From assembly GCA_020809705.1 (NCBI GenBank), contig CP085828.1, forward strand, positions 1,860,001 through 1,924,000: a stretch of DNA of 64,000 bases. Reading direction: 5' to 3'. Positions within the stretch are counted from its first letter, which is position 1. Every line of letters starts with the position of its first letter. The stretch comes from Calonectria ilicicola (Eukaryota > Ascomycota > Sordariomycetes > Hypocreales > Nectriaceae). Shown here in pieces: positions 1-12,700 of this stretch. Under the pieces are notes generated by a model. That model searched no databases. It was not told where the DNA came from and was given only the letters and a program-made list of their open reading frames with translations. The position numbers and the translations under genes were made by a program.

Positions 1-1001
1 CACGCGAGCACAAGTACTAAAACAAGCAACACACACGCACGCACAAGTCACTAACTAACCAAAGCGGACGCCCGGGTCAGTTCCAAAAAAATAGACGGAC
101 CAAAATTGAGTTTCCCACGGCATGGGCGGAGAGGATGGCGAGAGTTGTTTCGTGACCTTGTTGCGATAAACCATGGCCAAGAGCTGAAAAAAAAAAGAGG
201 CGTTATCTCTTCGTCCCTCCATGGATGGGCGCCTCCTGTCAGCGACCAACACACACGCTTTGCCGCCGCGGGCCGGAACGCGGGAGGTCCAAAGGAGCGC
301 CGCACTCAGCCCGCTTGGCCATGATAGATAGACTTTGCCTTGAAAGAGCTTAGCCCGCGCGGATTCCGTCCCGGAGCTTCATCGTGGCCCGCCTCCCGGG
401 CACCGAATCCCGCGAAAAGAAGCAAATACAGGCCGGCACTCCGTCCAATCTGCCACCTCTTGCATGAACGGGATGGAACTTGGATCCGAGTGCCAGCCAT
501 TGGTTTCTGACAGTGCCGTTGTGGAGCGTCTGCCCTCAGTGCATTGTGACGTGGGCTTCCCCTCTGAATTGCCTGGCAATTGTTTTGAGTAGTGGATCAT
601 GTGTCCTCCTCTGCACTACGATTCCAACCTTTATTTTCTTTTTTCCTTTATCCTAATTTCTCTGCTATTTCTCTCATCTTTTGAACAGTCTCTCTCAACC
701 TACGCCCTCCCGTCAGTTTTCACACACCATCCGTTTTTGCACCTTTGTGCCGATGTTGTAACTGCCCACTTTGCCAGAACATGTTAGCGGCTCCATGGAT
801 TGAGCATACCTTGTAGGACAGTATCACATGTTTGTACAGCCACAACCTCAGCTGTTTTATGGTACCACTGCGTATATCTGATGTCAAGTTTCCGTCTTTC
901 CTTGGAGTCATTGCGGCCTTTCGTCTCTGGTTCAAGGTTTATTCAATTTTCTACGTCCTTGCTGAATCCTCTTTTTTTTCTTCTCCAATTTTGGTTTATT
1001 C

Positions 1002-1037
1002 TATTTATTTATTTATTTATTTAATTATTTAATTAAC
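1002..1037. repeat. TTTA tetranucleotide microsatellite
   Basis: About five clean tandem copies of a TTTA unit grade into imperfect TTAA-rich sequence. It lies in non-coding AT-rich DNA with no nearby gene. Confidence 0.8.
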
Positions 1038-3905
1038 TTACCTTATCTTATTTATTATTTATTTTTGGAACATTCTTAGTGTCCGGTTTTGATGTAACCC
1101 GCATATGGAGACCCTGTCTGAGGATAAAATAGTCCCACTGAACACCCATGGTATTTTCCGTTGACTCACAGATTCTATTTAAAGATTGCTACGAGAAAAA
1201 TATTTTCCCATCTTCATTAACAGAGAGCATGATACAAATTGTTTCATGTTGACAAGACAGTGCTTGAACTTAGGCCAAACTCTGAGGTCGATTGAACTGT
1301 GACACTTGGCTGTCAATAATATTATTACAAGTTACATTCATTAGAAATTCTAGAGACACTAATGGAGAAACCTTAGGCTTAAGGGTTGGTTGAATTGGAG
1401 TGATAATCGGCTGAAGAGTTTATATATGTTGCCACCTGGGTTTCGCCTACCGGACAATGAAGCTCAATTGTGGTTGAATGAGATTTATTGTAACATGTAT
1501 AATAATACAGGACATATGAAAAACATTATTACCACGATCGACAGATTTCGCTTATGTATGATCAGATACACGAGCGAGCTACTTCCATGGTTTCATCATA
1601 CGGAACTTCACCGCTTCGGCTGAATATCGCCACTGAGTGGTTTGTTATCCGGGATTCAAATAAAGTTGCAGGGAGACCTCGATTTCGGTGATTTCTTACC
1701 CACTGCGTGACTGAGATTTTAGAGGCCCGATGGGATCACAGGTCTGCGGCTCTCTCTTCAGTCCTGGCCTCAAAAGATGTGCAAATGTTAAAGGCAAACT
1801 TTGGATTGCATTAGCGTAGCCATCTGCAGAAGTAGGCTGAAAAGATTCCACTGGATCGTTTACTCTGCTACGAGAGGCCAAGTAGCAGGTGGATTTCTTT
1901 TGCGTGACCTTAACCGCAGAATTGGTTCTGTGGAGAGATGCGATGGCTGTTTCTGCTCGTCATGCTCGTGAGATTACGATAACCCCACTATATCATCTAG
2001 CCCTTGTATTATAACGCATGGAAAACCCACAACGTACATTGTATTACGTTATTTTGACGCCTGACGTATTGATATTCATTGTTGACAATAGCGAAGAAAT
2101 ACATAAAACTATAGCACATATGACGATGTTTTCCCATTGCATGATCATATTACTCAATAGATTGCTGGCCTGGTGGGTGAAGGTGAAGGTGATGGTGATG
2201 CTGCTGATGTGATTTATAATTCTGGTTCTCTAGCTGAAAGAAGAGCCCAATAACCACCTGCTGATTGGGTCTCTCTTAGAGACATGAGGTGAAGGTGTGA
2301 TTAAATAAATTGGAGCGGCGAAGAAGTGTTCTCAGCCAAGTCGGATACTTTTATTGATCGATGAATTATCTAGCATTATCATAATGAATTTCAGCAATAT
2401 TATTCATCATGAATGTCTATGCATATTTAATCTCTGGTGTGCTAGCCCCAGTTTGAACAGTCGTATGGCAGATCCGTGGAGCGTACCAGACCCTATTCTC
2501 GCTTTTGCAGGACTGAGACATTCTTGGCTACAAGCCCCTTTCTATATAGCATAGAATGATAATATTCTCGGTACTTTGCCTGAAAGAGATGGCGTTTGAC
2601 TCGAGTCTGAAATTTGTCTTTGCGATTACCCCACTACGTTTCAAGCACTGTTCCCTATTAGTTTGAATGAAATTAGCAAATAGACAATAAAAGAAAGAAA
2701 CAAAGTTTGGAATGCTAAATAAAGATGCTACTTGTTCACCACCAGGCAAGGCAGTTCAATAACTGACCCAGACCAGTGTGTGGTGGGTACACGCGTCTTC
2801 TGATGGCTTAGCCGCTCCAATGCGGAAGTTGGGCGTTTGAATCAGCAGTTTAGTGAGATGGAGGCTGAGTAGAGGGCTATGTAGGTTATTTGCAAAGGAT
2901 CTTGGCTCCTTTGCATGTTGTTTCATGCCGAGTTCCGATTGATACCTCTGGGCGAATGGTGTTTCTTGAGTGGACCTGCAGCTACTGCACAAGTCCGAAG
3001 CCCCCGGCCCGGGCCGGCACCTGCGGAAGCGCAGAACTGGGGTTCTAGAAACATGCAATTATTCGATTATGCTTGTCATATGCATGAGAAGCCGCACTAG
3101 AGCGTTCTTTGGGAGCTTGGGAGGGGTCTATCGTATCGCTTGACTGCAAGCAAAACGAGAACCGTAGAAGCCGCATGGAATGGATGTAGTTTGTCGTCGC
3201 CAGTGTATCAACATATGTTTCAGTCATCCTTCATCTTGATCTGAATTTGATGTCATCGCTGCCGGCCTTTCCGCGGAAACAGTGGATGACTTGCTCTAGA
3301 ATCCTTCGATTCCTAGGGCTGTTTTAATGCCCTGTTGGTAGGCGAACCGGCGAATCAGAGACCGGGGTGGGGGCAGCCCAAAAGGAAGGCAGAATGGGAG
3401 GATTCACGGCATTTGGGCAGCCTTGAGCTCGCTGGCCGTGGAAATGCCCACGTTTTATGAAGTAAGGCAGACTTTAGTCCCCGTTTAGACAGGGGAATGC
3501 TGTTGGGCCAGGGGCGCAGATGAGCTGCCAATAAGTTTCAACCTTAAATTTAATCACCGGATCTCTCGCGTTGCTTGCACCTCAATTTCGGAGATTCAAT
3601 GAACTGAAAGCTCCGGACCATAGCCATGGCAATGTAGCATGGGAGAAAACTAAATGTCGACCAGAAGACATATTTCATTGGCCTCGATTGTCCAGAGCAT
3701 CCGTCACTACCGCGTATCGATCGTCCCACTCCTTCATTTTGATGAACCCGAAACTGCCAAACCCATGTCGTGCACTTACCACTGCGCCTCTAGGCAGTGG
3801 GGAATATGCAAGGTCAGCACCCGAGTGTTTCAACAGTTAGGATTCAATAAACTGGGGTTAGTGGAATCATCTCATTACAATAGTTTAGATGGTGGCTATA
3901 GCTTT

Positions 3906-3913
3906 TATATAAG
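3906..3913 (+). promoter_or_regulatory. TATA box of the small secreted protein gene
   Basis: TATATAAG stands 149-156 bases upstream of the ATG at 4062. A pyrimidine-rich stretch and a CA-rich leader follow before the start codon, which is the usual layout of a strongly expressed filamentous-fungal promoter. The assignment rests on motif and position only. Confidence 0.5.
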
Positions 3914-4061
3914 AAGATCGTCCATGGTTGCCCTTGGCCAGACGCTTTGATGCTACTGTACCAAGACATCTAATCTATTCTTCATCAAAAACGATTCAAC
4001 CGTCCGTGACGATATCAACACTCTTTTTTCGATCTATTCACTTCAGAACAATACATTCACT

Positions 4062-4754
4062 ATGCACGCCAACACTGCCATTGCCTTCCTGGCCCCCTTT
4101 CTCGCCATTGCCCAAGCCGGCTTGATCCTCGACAGCGATGGCATCTCCTCGACCTGCAAGACCATCTGCGAGCCCATGCTCACCTTGACTAGCAAGTGCG
4201 CCAGCAACAAGGTCGGCGCTGTCAATGATGACGCCAAGGTAGACAAGGTTGATGCCACTTGCATCTGCCCCAACACTAGCTTCGATGTTGAAGAGATTGC
4301 TGGCCTATGCGCTTCTTGCATGGCCCAAAACCACACTGCCTCGGACTCGGAGGACGACCAGGAGCAGGATAGCCTCAACGATGGAACCTCAGGTGAGCTA
4401 CTTGTGTTGCCCAAGAACCTAGCACGGGACAAGGCCAAGCTAACAAAGTGACCAGTCATCAACTCAATCATGAGCACTTGCTCATTCTCCAGTGTGACCT
4501 ATGCCCCTGCCTCTACCACGGCTGTCAGCGGCATTTCCGTCTCCGCCTCCCCAACCAACATCACAGATGGAATGAAGAACTCTTCTTCCACCAAGGCCAC
4601 CGCTACCGCCACTGCCACAGGCACCGCTGCCAGCGCCACCGATAGCTCCAGCTCCAGCTCCAGCTCCAAGAACGCAGCTGGCATGCCTACACCCTGCCCT
4701 GCCGTTGGTGTTGCTGCCGCCGCTATTGCTGGCGCTGTTGGCATGATGATGTAG
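4062..4754 (+). CDS. small secreted Ser/Thr/Ala-rich protein, probably GPI-anchored
   Basis: Exons 4062-4392 and 4456-4754, joined across a 63-nt GT..AG intron, give 209 residues. The intron must be removed because the first frame stops inside it. An N-terminal signal peptide (MHANTAIAFLAPFLAIAQA) is followed by a short cysteine-bearing domain with about seven Cys, including CKTICEP and CASC motifs. A low-complexity Ser/Thr/Ala stretch, with a Ser run encoded by AGCTCC-type repeats, then leads to a hydrophobic tail ending GAVGMMM. That order (signal, Cys domain, O-glycosylated stalk, hydrophobic C-terminus) is typical of fungal GPI-anchored wall proteins and resembles proteins named 'GPI anchored serine-threonine rich'. 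A cell-surface location is inferred. The Cys pattern is not a clear eight-Cys CFEM domain. Confidence 0.85.
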
Positions 4755-5427
4755 ACGGGCTCAGCTGCTATGGTATTGCCCTGGAGGCAAGGGCTCAAGA
4801 GTTAGCATTCATCGACATGTATGACCACATTAAGAAGAACGGCGGCACATTGGTTTTGGTCATCTCTGGGCTGTGATTTATGTCGACTGAGAAACAAGGC
4901 GTTGGTTGATTGATCATTTATAGGTCGCGGGTCTGATCTATCCCCTTGCGTACTCACATCCTCAAGCGTTATGTTTTTTTTTTGTATGTTATGGACCGAT
5001 ACATTGCATTGCGATTAGACATAGATGGAGAACAGATACTTCTCTACGCCAATTCTTTTAGTCTATATTTGTATATATCATTCCGAGCTGAAAGGTCTCT
5101 GAGAGTCAAATAGCAGGTCTATTACTGTGTAATCAAGCGGGTGCGCCTAGCCGGTACATTCGCGAATTACTATTACCTTGGCCAATGATTATGAAGAAAA
5201 AAAAACAGAAAAAATAAAACTCGGTAGCTCTTATATATTAACTGCCGGGAAATATAACCTCCGGCTGAAGTGGTGTTGTGTTGTTGTGTTGTGTTAGTGC
5301 ACTGTAGCCTTCCTGTGTGTGGTTGGGGTCTTTGTTGCCTGGCGAGGGTCTTGTACCTGTCAGGTCTGCCATCATAACCAGGTCCCGCTCCACCATCCCA
5401 CATGACAATGACCCAACCCTTCGCATC
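4755..5427. other. intergenic, 3' region and next promoter
   Basis: This holds the 3' untranslated region of the secreted-protein gene and the leader of the next gene on the same strand. An A-run and a GTTGT/GTGTT-type simple repeat (about 5270-5297) are present. No gene is supported. Confidence 0.6.
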
Positions 5428-6665
5428 ATGACACGCCGGCTTCCATGGAAAACATCGAGCACCAGGGCGAGCCCTACCAGGAGCAATCAGGCTCAACCAG
5501 AGAGCCCGCTCCCCAAAGTATCAAAATCGCCCGGCGCGCCTGCGACTCCAGCCCCTCCATCTCACACGCCACTTAAAAGGACGCGCCGCGAACGCGAAAT
5601 TGATCCAGATGGTATGTCATCCTTCACACTCCGTAAAGCCACATTATTGAGAACGGCCTTTTGTATTAGATGGGATACGAAGCCCTTCAACGTCGCCACC
5701 TCCCGAGGTTCCCGTCGAAAGGTGAGATTCTCTTTTCCCAGTTTTAGTGGGTGCCAGTCTCATCATGATTTAGGTTTATGATCCCCCTCCTCGATGACCG
5801 GTATCGCATGGTCGAGGATGAGTTTTTAAACATCGCTCACCAATTCACTACCAATCTTCACCGCGCAGAGTACAACCGGCTTAAAAATCTGGCCAAGGCT
5901 CAGAATGCGGCGACCATCCAGGAGATTGAGCGCCCTGTTGTTGGCACCCCGACCCTCCTTGCGCAACAACGCAAGGAGGAAGCCCGCCGTGTCTCAAGAC
6001 AGCGCAAGGCGAGTGATGTTCATGGGGACGAGAATGGGCGCAGCTTGCCGCGCGCCGAAACAGGCCTGCGAGGTCTGCTTGAGAGTCCGAGAAAGGAAGC
6101 CAAATGGATTGCTGCGTCGGCTTCTGGAACTGCAACTACACGAGCGGCTGCTGGATTTAGTTCAAATTTGTCTAGTCCACCCAAGCCTCGTAGTTCACCA
6201 AATCTATTTTCATCTTCCAGAAAGCGACAGTTACCAGCAAAGGACGACGATGAGTCGGACGAGGGCGATGACGATCTTGCTACCCCATGCCGTAGCCGGT
6301 TTATGAAGTCTACTAGAGTCACTCAAAGCGCCTCCTCAGCTACAAGCCGGTCAACAACATGGCCAATTAACACTCCTAGAGCGGCAGGCTCGAGTTCTAC
6401 AACCAATAGTCCCCGACCGCCTCCTAGCGCAAGCAGACTGGCCGCCACTCCCTCCAAAATCGTGACATCACGGGTACAACACAATCCACCTCGGAAGAAC
6501 AACAGTCACCACCAAGACTCAGATGAAGAAGATGAAGATGACGACCCATTTGGAATTAACAAGCGAAGAATGATACGACAAAAGTCAAGAGAACAATTCC
6601 GCAAGACCGAACCCAGACCGCCTCCCAAAAAGTCGTCTCATGATAACATACCATCATTCATCTGA
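5428..6665 (+). CDS. conserved fungal nuclear-looking protein of unknown function
   Basis: Three exons (5428-5611, 5670-5721, 5774-6665) encode 375 residues. Both introns are short (58 and 52 nt) with GTATGT and GTGAGA donors, and both are needed to keep the frame. The N-terminal 65 residues are basic and rich in Pro, Ser and Thr (MTRRLPWK...). The most ordered part is about residues 78-130, running from RFMIPLLDDRYRMVEDE through HRAEYNRLKNLAK and resembling a helical segment. The rest is low-complexity with acidic patches (SDEGDDD, SDEEDEDDD), many Ser/Pro sites and basic clusters, ending NIPSFI. The composition suggests a nuclear, possibly chromatin-associated protein, but I recognise no domain. 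The ATG at 5428 is the first in the coding frame that fits; an earlier in-frame start cannot be excluded. Confidence 0.75.
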
Positions 6666-6841
6666 CAGCAACTGTTAAATCCACTACATATCTTCGCCAA
6701 GACATGCCATGACCAAAGCAAACAATACCATATACCATAACCGCATGAAATCTTTTTTTGAGGTTCATCTAGCGAGCCTCCCCAAAATGAATGGATAGAA
6801 ATTTCTTTTCTTTTTCTTTTCAATGTAAGTTCTCTGCCTGT

Positions 6842-8473
6842 CTAAGAGTCTTGCATTGTGAGCTCATCAAAGTCGTCCAGCAACTCGTCCATGTTGACCT
6901 GGGGTGCTTCGTCGTCTTCCTCCGTCTCAGCCATGCTCATCTCGTCCTCCTGCTTCTTGGACTTGTACAGAGCAAGCGTGGCACGGAGCTCCTCATCCTC
7001 TTCAACATCCCGCAAGAACTGCTCGTACTCTTGGTCCATACGATCCTGATCAGCCTTCTTGGGCAGAAGCTCGCCCTCATCCTTGCCCATACGCTTAAGC
7101 TTCCAGTTTCTCTTGCGGTTCTTGCGGCGGCGGGGGTAGTGCTTCTTGACCAACACTACGTCGGGTAGAGTTGATGAATAGGTGTTGGACTGCTCAATGG
7201 CCTCGAACTCGGTGTTGTTAAAGTTGGTGCCGGAGAGGAGATAACCCATGGCCGAGTCTCCAGGTTGCAAAAGGTTACCCATGTGTGTCCTGGTGAAATA
7301 TGTCCTGTCGTTGACTCCTAGGTCAGAGGCGCGCGCAACAGTAGCCTCGGCGAGCAACCACTTGCCCTGTCGGGTCATTGTGGGCTCGATATCCATAACA
7401 ACAAACTCAACCAGCTCCTTAGCGTCTGTTAGGGAATAGAAAGGGGCACGCCAGTAGATTGCCGCGCTGATGTCGGCAGTCTGAAGAGTTTGGGGGTCCA
7501 TCAGGTAGACAGAGGTGCCGATCTTGTGGCAAAGGAGAAGAGGAGAAATGTTACCGCTCTGTTTGGCCAACTTGATGGGCAGTGCGACAAGGTCATCTTT
7601 ACACACCGGCACTAGCTCGGCCGAGTATGTGAATTTATATGACTTTTTGGAAGTATGTATATCCATAGAAATCAGTTCCTGCGAGTTCTTCACCTTGACT
7701 GGCACAACAGAATTGAGAAAGTCCACAAATTTCTCAGCCTGGTTCTTCTGGGAAAAGAAGAAGTCAATACCGTCCTTGGCTTCCTTGATGTTGAGGGTAT
7801 CTCTGTGGGCACCGTGCTTCATGATGAGCTGCTCAAGGAACAAAAATGTTCGCTTGTGAAGAACCTTTTGTCGCACTTGTACAGAGGCTCGCCAGACGTT
7901 GGCTGTGTATGACTTGGCGCAGTCGGGGCACTGCTGGTATGCCACGACGTACACGACCTCGAAGCTCTGCTGGAGAAGCATGCCATCTTGGACTGCATCT
8001 TGGATGGTCAACTTGACCTTGATTCGTCGCGAATGGGGCTCGGTCCAGACGAAACTGGCATCGACGATGCGGACCTTGTTGAGGCCTCTTAGCTTCTTGA
8101 GGCAGAGGGCGAGCAGTTCACGGGATTCGGGGGTGGCGACGACCCAGCTGTTGGGGGGCATGAGCCATCGGTCACAGTCTCGGCAGAAGTTGAGGGTCGC
8201 TTCGCGCTGGACTCCCTGGGAAATGTCGACGGTGAGTTTTACGCAGTCGTAGCAGAGGGCGCCGGTGGCTGTGGTTCCATCGATGGCAGCGCCGCAGTTG
8301 CAGCACAGAATACTGGGTGCGGCATCGAGTTAGCGACAAACCCTTGCTACAGGGCGGTGCGGGGTGTTTTTTTTTCTTTTCTTTCCAGAACATGGCTCGA
8401 CTTACGTTGCAACATTCTGCTGCTGGGCGCCGGGTGCGATAGACACCGGCTGGTCATCAAGATCCATCGACAT
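6842..8473 (-). CDS. nmd3: 60S ribosomal export protein NMD3
   Basis: Two exons on the minus strand (8473-8406 and 8312-6842), separated by a 93-nt GTAAGT..AG intron, encode 512 residues, close to the usual NMD3 length. Exon 1 gives the N-terminus starting MSMDLDDQPVS. Exon 2 then opens with paired zinc-binding cysteines: CCNC, CYDC, CRDC and CPDC within about the first 120 residues. The C-terminal third has a very basic stretch (RRRKNRKRNWKLKRM), matching the NLS region. The acidic, leucine-containing tail (MDELLDDFDELTM) matches the CRM1-dependent export signal of the family. NMD3 is the adaptor that carries pre-60S subunits out of the nucleus. It lies 292 bp downstream of ESF2 on the same strand, so two ribosome-biogenesis genes are adjacent. 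Confidence 0.97.
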
Positions 8474-8765
8474 GTTTGCAAACAATATCTCTGGCTCCTG
8501 GGGGATGGTGTTTTGTGTGTTTGGATGCAATGTGCGTGACTCTTTACAAGAAGTGGGAAAAATATTTGCCCCGCTGCTTGATAAGCCCGCCTTGCTTGCT
8601 TATCGGCTGGCTTTTTTTTTTCTCGCGGGGCATCCTGGCCCAGCCAAACCACTAACAAGCCAAGGCCCACCAGTCATGCTCAAATAGGGAAAAATGGCTT
8701 TTAATATTGTGCCATGACGTTCTAAGAGTGTACGTATATACAAAGAGATCGCATCATTTCGTGAA

Positions 8766-9731
8766 TTAAAAGATCTTGCTCAGCACCCGCGATACTTCTG
8801 CAGGCTGCTCTACCGCCTCCTTTTTCGTGGTCATCGGGACCTGCTTGAATGATCGCTGAGGCTGTTGTTCCTCCACCTTCTCGCCCTCGTCCACCTTCCG
8901 CTTCTTCGCCTTCGCTTGCATGCCGTCGAGCATCTTGGCCCTTTCCACGTTCTTGACGAACTCCTTGTTCTCCTTGGTCGTCTTGCTGATTTCAGCTCTC
9001 ATGCGGCTGGTGCGCTCTGCATTCTCGGCGGAAATCTGCTCCGTGAGGTTATGCCATTTGAAGCCCTTCAGATATAACAAATTCCACAGATCGTCGCGGT
9101 AGTAGCTTCCTTTCTTTCCTCCGATGGTGCGGGCGTTCAGAAGTTCGCAGACGGCCTTGGCCTCCTTCTTTTTGACGAATTCGACCCAGCCTTCGGTGTA
9201 TGACTTCTTCTTGTTGCCGCCAGCGCGAACACGTCGAGCATGTGCTGTTGGGTCTTCCGGCGCAAGGAAGATTCGATTGATGGTGCCGTAGGGCTCTAGA
9301 AGCGAGCGCAGTTTCTGCGGTTTCATGAATGGGGGTATTCTTGAGAGATAGACAACCCCAGATTTTTTGATGGCAGCCTCGGAAGCGACAAGATTTTTCT
9401 TGGTCAACGGGCGAGTGATGTCAGGTAAAGCTTCTGCGCCGGTGTCTTGCGACTTGCGCTTTGTCTTTTTCGATTTCTCGTGATCAAGATCTTCTGTATC
9501 CTCGACTTTTCCATCCCCTTCTCCCTTGCTCTCTTCATTTTTTTCGTTGTCGCTCACATCGCGATCGAGGTCGTCAGGGAGGTCGTCGTCGCTTTCGTCG
9601 TATTGAATTCTCCTCCGCTTCGCACTGCGACCCTTTCTCATATCATCATCATCATCCGAGTCGTACCCGACATCGTTTTCGTCTTCGCTGTCCGCAGCAT
9701 CGAGGAACTCATTCTTCTTTTCTGGAGCCAT
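8766..9731 (-). CDS. esf2: pre-rRNA processing protein ESF2 (ABT1 family)
   Basis: A single exon encodes 321 residues. I chose the ATG at 9731 (MAPEKKNEFLDAADSED) over an in-frame one 20 codons upstream because the family starts here, with the acidic Asp/Glu/Ser-rich leader. The divergent RRM spans roughly residues 125-220: VVYLSRIPPFMKP is the RNP2-like strand, followed by the long family insertion RRVRAGGNKKKSYTEGWVEF. The conserved segment LWNLLYLKGFKWHNLTEQI follows and a Lys-rich tail ends LSKIF. Esf2 acts in the nucleolus with the U3 snoRNP/SSU processome in early 18S maturation and stimulates the helicase Dbp8. No intron is needed. Confidence 0.95.
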   Translation of the reverse strand: MAPEKKNEFLDAADSEDENDVGYDSDDDDDMRKGRSAKRRRIQYDESDDDLPDDLDRDVSDNEKNEESKGEGDGKVEDTEDLDHEKSKKTKRKSQDTGAEALPDITRPLTKKNLVASEAAIKKSGVVYLSRIPPFMKPQKLRSLLEPYGTINRIFLAPEDPTAHARRVRAGGNKKKSYTEGWVEFVKKKEAKAVCELLNARTIGGKKGSYYRDDLWNLLYLKGFKWHNLTEQISAENAERTSRMRAEISKTTKENKEFVKNVERAKMLDGMQAKAKKRKVDEGEKVEEQQPQRSFKQVPMTTKKEAVEQPAEVSRVLSKIF

Positions 9732-12700
9732 TGTGGTGGTCGTGTCACTGCAACGTAAAGGATTGTGCTCCAGATTGACACTGTCCATCAAAGAAAAAAA
9801 AACCCCGATAAGATAAGGCTTGGCGAATGACTAAGGATTTCAGACCCCCAAGCTCTTGGGCCTAGCACATGCAATATCGAAATCAAGCGAGACTCTGAGC
9901 AAAGGAAAATCCAATTGTTCCCTCCCCCCCAAAATAGAAATAGTGTATTGATATATTAGTCTATGACCATCATTGAAGAGTCTGATTTCTCGCATATCAA
10001 TATCCGAGCTTTGTATTATTGCGCACATCAAAGACACATGAACGAGTCTTTTTTTTTTTTTAGTATGGTTGTAGGGAGGGAATGAAAGCGACCAATCTTT
10101 GTTTTTCGGAGAATGAACCCGTCGTTTCTGATGTGGCGATGCTTTGGGTAAACTGACACTTTCTATCACGACCACCTAGACTCAGGGCGAGACGGTGGGG
10201 GAGGGAGGGAGGGAGATTCCGGTGTGACCGAAGAAAGACACAAGACCGCCCTGATCCGAGTCTGCCAAACCTGGAACTCGTTACACGTAGTTTTTTTTCA
10301 CAACGGTTTAGCTCGTTATTTTTGGTTTTATTTTGGGTGCCCTTGAGGACACAACTGGAAATCATTACTTGAAAGAAACACTGTTCGAACCGGTCAGACA
10401 GCATCAGCTCAGCCTAGCGCAGCCTGACTAGGAATCTAGACACACTAAAGGACCTGGGCGACTCGTTTGGGATTGAGGCAGAACTTTATCAGATGGGCAA
10501 ATGCACTAAGTCGTGTGTGTGCCTGGGCAGAGTTGCAATGGAGAAGATGGGGAAGACGAGACAGGGAAGTTCGAGACCAGAAAACCAGGGGAATTGGACA
10601 TGGGAAAACAAGTGAGCGTGAGTACAAGCTTCGGCAAAGACGCTGGTAGTGATGGCGGGCGGATCAAGGACCAAAAAGGGCGCATGCATGTTGTACCCCG
10701 GACACCAGCGATACCACAAGTGATGGCGGTGCTTCTAGACCGAGCTATTTGTCTGAGATGCGATGTGATGATGTGGTTCGGTGGCGGCTAAGATGCGCTG
10801 CTGGTGCGCTGGAGTGGGCTTCAGAATAGGAAGGTCTCAAATGCGGTGCTAGATGCTCTTTTGAGGGCGAGGTAGCGGGCGGAACTGACTCTTGTCCAGC
10901 ATCGGTTAATTGGCATCCTTGCCGACCCCAAGGGCTGAGCAAACAAGGGCCCTACAATGGACAAGAGGGAGCTAATGCGAATGCTTGGCAGGCATTTTGG
11001 GCTGTCTGTCCCAGATTCACCACACCCTCCGGCATGCGCGACAGCGAGACGATGAATGAATGAGTCGCTATTGTGCTATAGCTCGCCGCAGTATCCGAGC
11101 CGAGGTAGGATAGTCCAGCCGCTCTCTGTCCTAGTGCTTCAGGACGGGAGGAGTCGTGGTGACACAAGACGGCTCCGCACAATTGATTCGTGGCTGGAAG
11201 GGCACCGTTCCCCATCGACAAAGATAACAGGGGCCTGGCAAGCAGCAGAACATAATGTGTCAAACGACAGTGATATGAACGGGGAGAGCGACCCGGGAAT
11301 GGGGGAGCCAACCGGAAGACATGGCAGCTTACGGTAACAACGGGTACTGTGCGATGCGTGTGAGCTGGCGAGTGCGGGCAAAGTCCACCAGCCAGTCCAG
11401 CCAGTCCAGCCAGTCCACCGCAGGCAGCGCGCAGGCAGTGCGGGCAGCACGACCTGGCTGAACCAGTCTCGGCTTTGCGCGCGTGGGCCAGAACCTCAAC
11501 GCCCCAACGAGAGTCGTGAATAGGGGGCGAAAATACAGTGCGGACAGTGTTTGGAGGCTGGCGGCTGGTGGGCGCGCTTCCCTTTGGTTCCTTGGCTAGA
11601 CGGAACCTTGATGCCTTTGGTGACGAAATGATTTCAACATTCCAATTCCCCTTCTCAATGGTCGCTAGAAAAGCCCAGATGCGGCAACAATTGCTCCTAC
11701 TATTACCCTCCTGTCCCCTTCCTCTACCGCTGCAGCGAATGCCTCGCTTTTATTGACGAATTCCCGATTTCGAGCGCCTGCATCGTCGATCCCGACTCTC
11801 CTCCTGCACCCTCGCATCCCTCCTCAGTATTGATAGCCCCAAGAATACCCAGAAAAAACAAAACCCCTGCTTGTTGGTCAAGCCAAGCATTGTTGTCGGG
11901 GTCTCAGTCTTTTCTTTTGCCCTTGTTTTGGACCATTCATTCTTTTTTCCTGCCCATCTCCGCTGGTCTGGGGGGCTTGTTTTCGTCCACGCCTTGACTC
12001 CCTGTCTGTCCCCCGTCCCAAATCTGAGGTACCAAACACAACAACCCGGCCCAGCCATCAGCCCTCCCACTCTGCATCGCTTGTCAGCTCAGGCCACTCG
12101 CTGCAACTCTCCCCAGAGGCCAGGTTGCCAGGGATAATCTCTGCTCTCACCGACCACTCGCACAGGCGGGCAAAAATAGGCCAGGTTAGACAGGGCGTTG
12201 CTTGTTTTGATTCTTGGATCAACTCGACTGTCGTCGTCGCCGATCGTTCATCGACTCGCCCGTCTCAGACCATCCCGCTTTTCAACTTGGGGGGCCCACA
12301 CCGTCTCCTCTCGTCTCCTCTTCTCCTTGGCTCTTGTCGGGCAAAGCTTCCAACGGACTCCACCTCCAGCCCACTCGCACCGTCCGTCCCAGGCTTTGGG
12401 ACTCCACCTCTGTCTCCACGGCCCATCCGCCAGCCGCCAGCCCTGCGTTGCGCTGCGTCGAGTGCGTTGCGGGTACGTTGCGTTGCGTTGCGCTCTGGCT
12501 GCACCTTACTACACACTTACGACACTGCACCCAGGATACGCTACCGCTGCACTGCGTTGCATCCATTGTCTGAGTGCGTCTTGTCTGGCTGACAATCCTC
12601 CGGCCTCCCCCCCCCCCCCCACCCCCGGTTTCCCGGCCCCCGGCCTGCGAGAGAGGCGATCCTTCTCGAAAACTTGACGTCTTTCACTTCTGAGACCTTG

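Larger units (their letters stand above)
1..4061. other. AT-rich interval without a supported gene
   Basis: No open reading frame here has coding-like composition, a splice pattern or a recognisable product. The part from about 1000 to 2750 is clearly richer in A and T than the gene-bearing remainder and contains TTTA-type repeats. The last 150 bases belong to the promoter and leader of the secreted-protein gene at 4062. The AT bias could reflect a decayed, mutated repeat, but no transposon protein remnant is readable. Confidence 0.5.
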
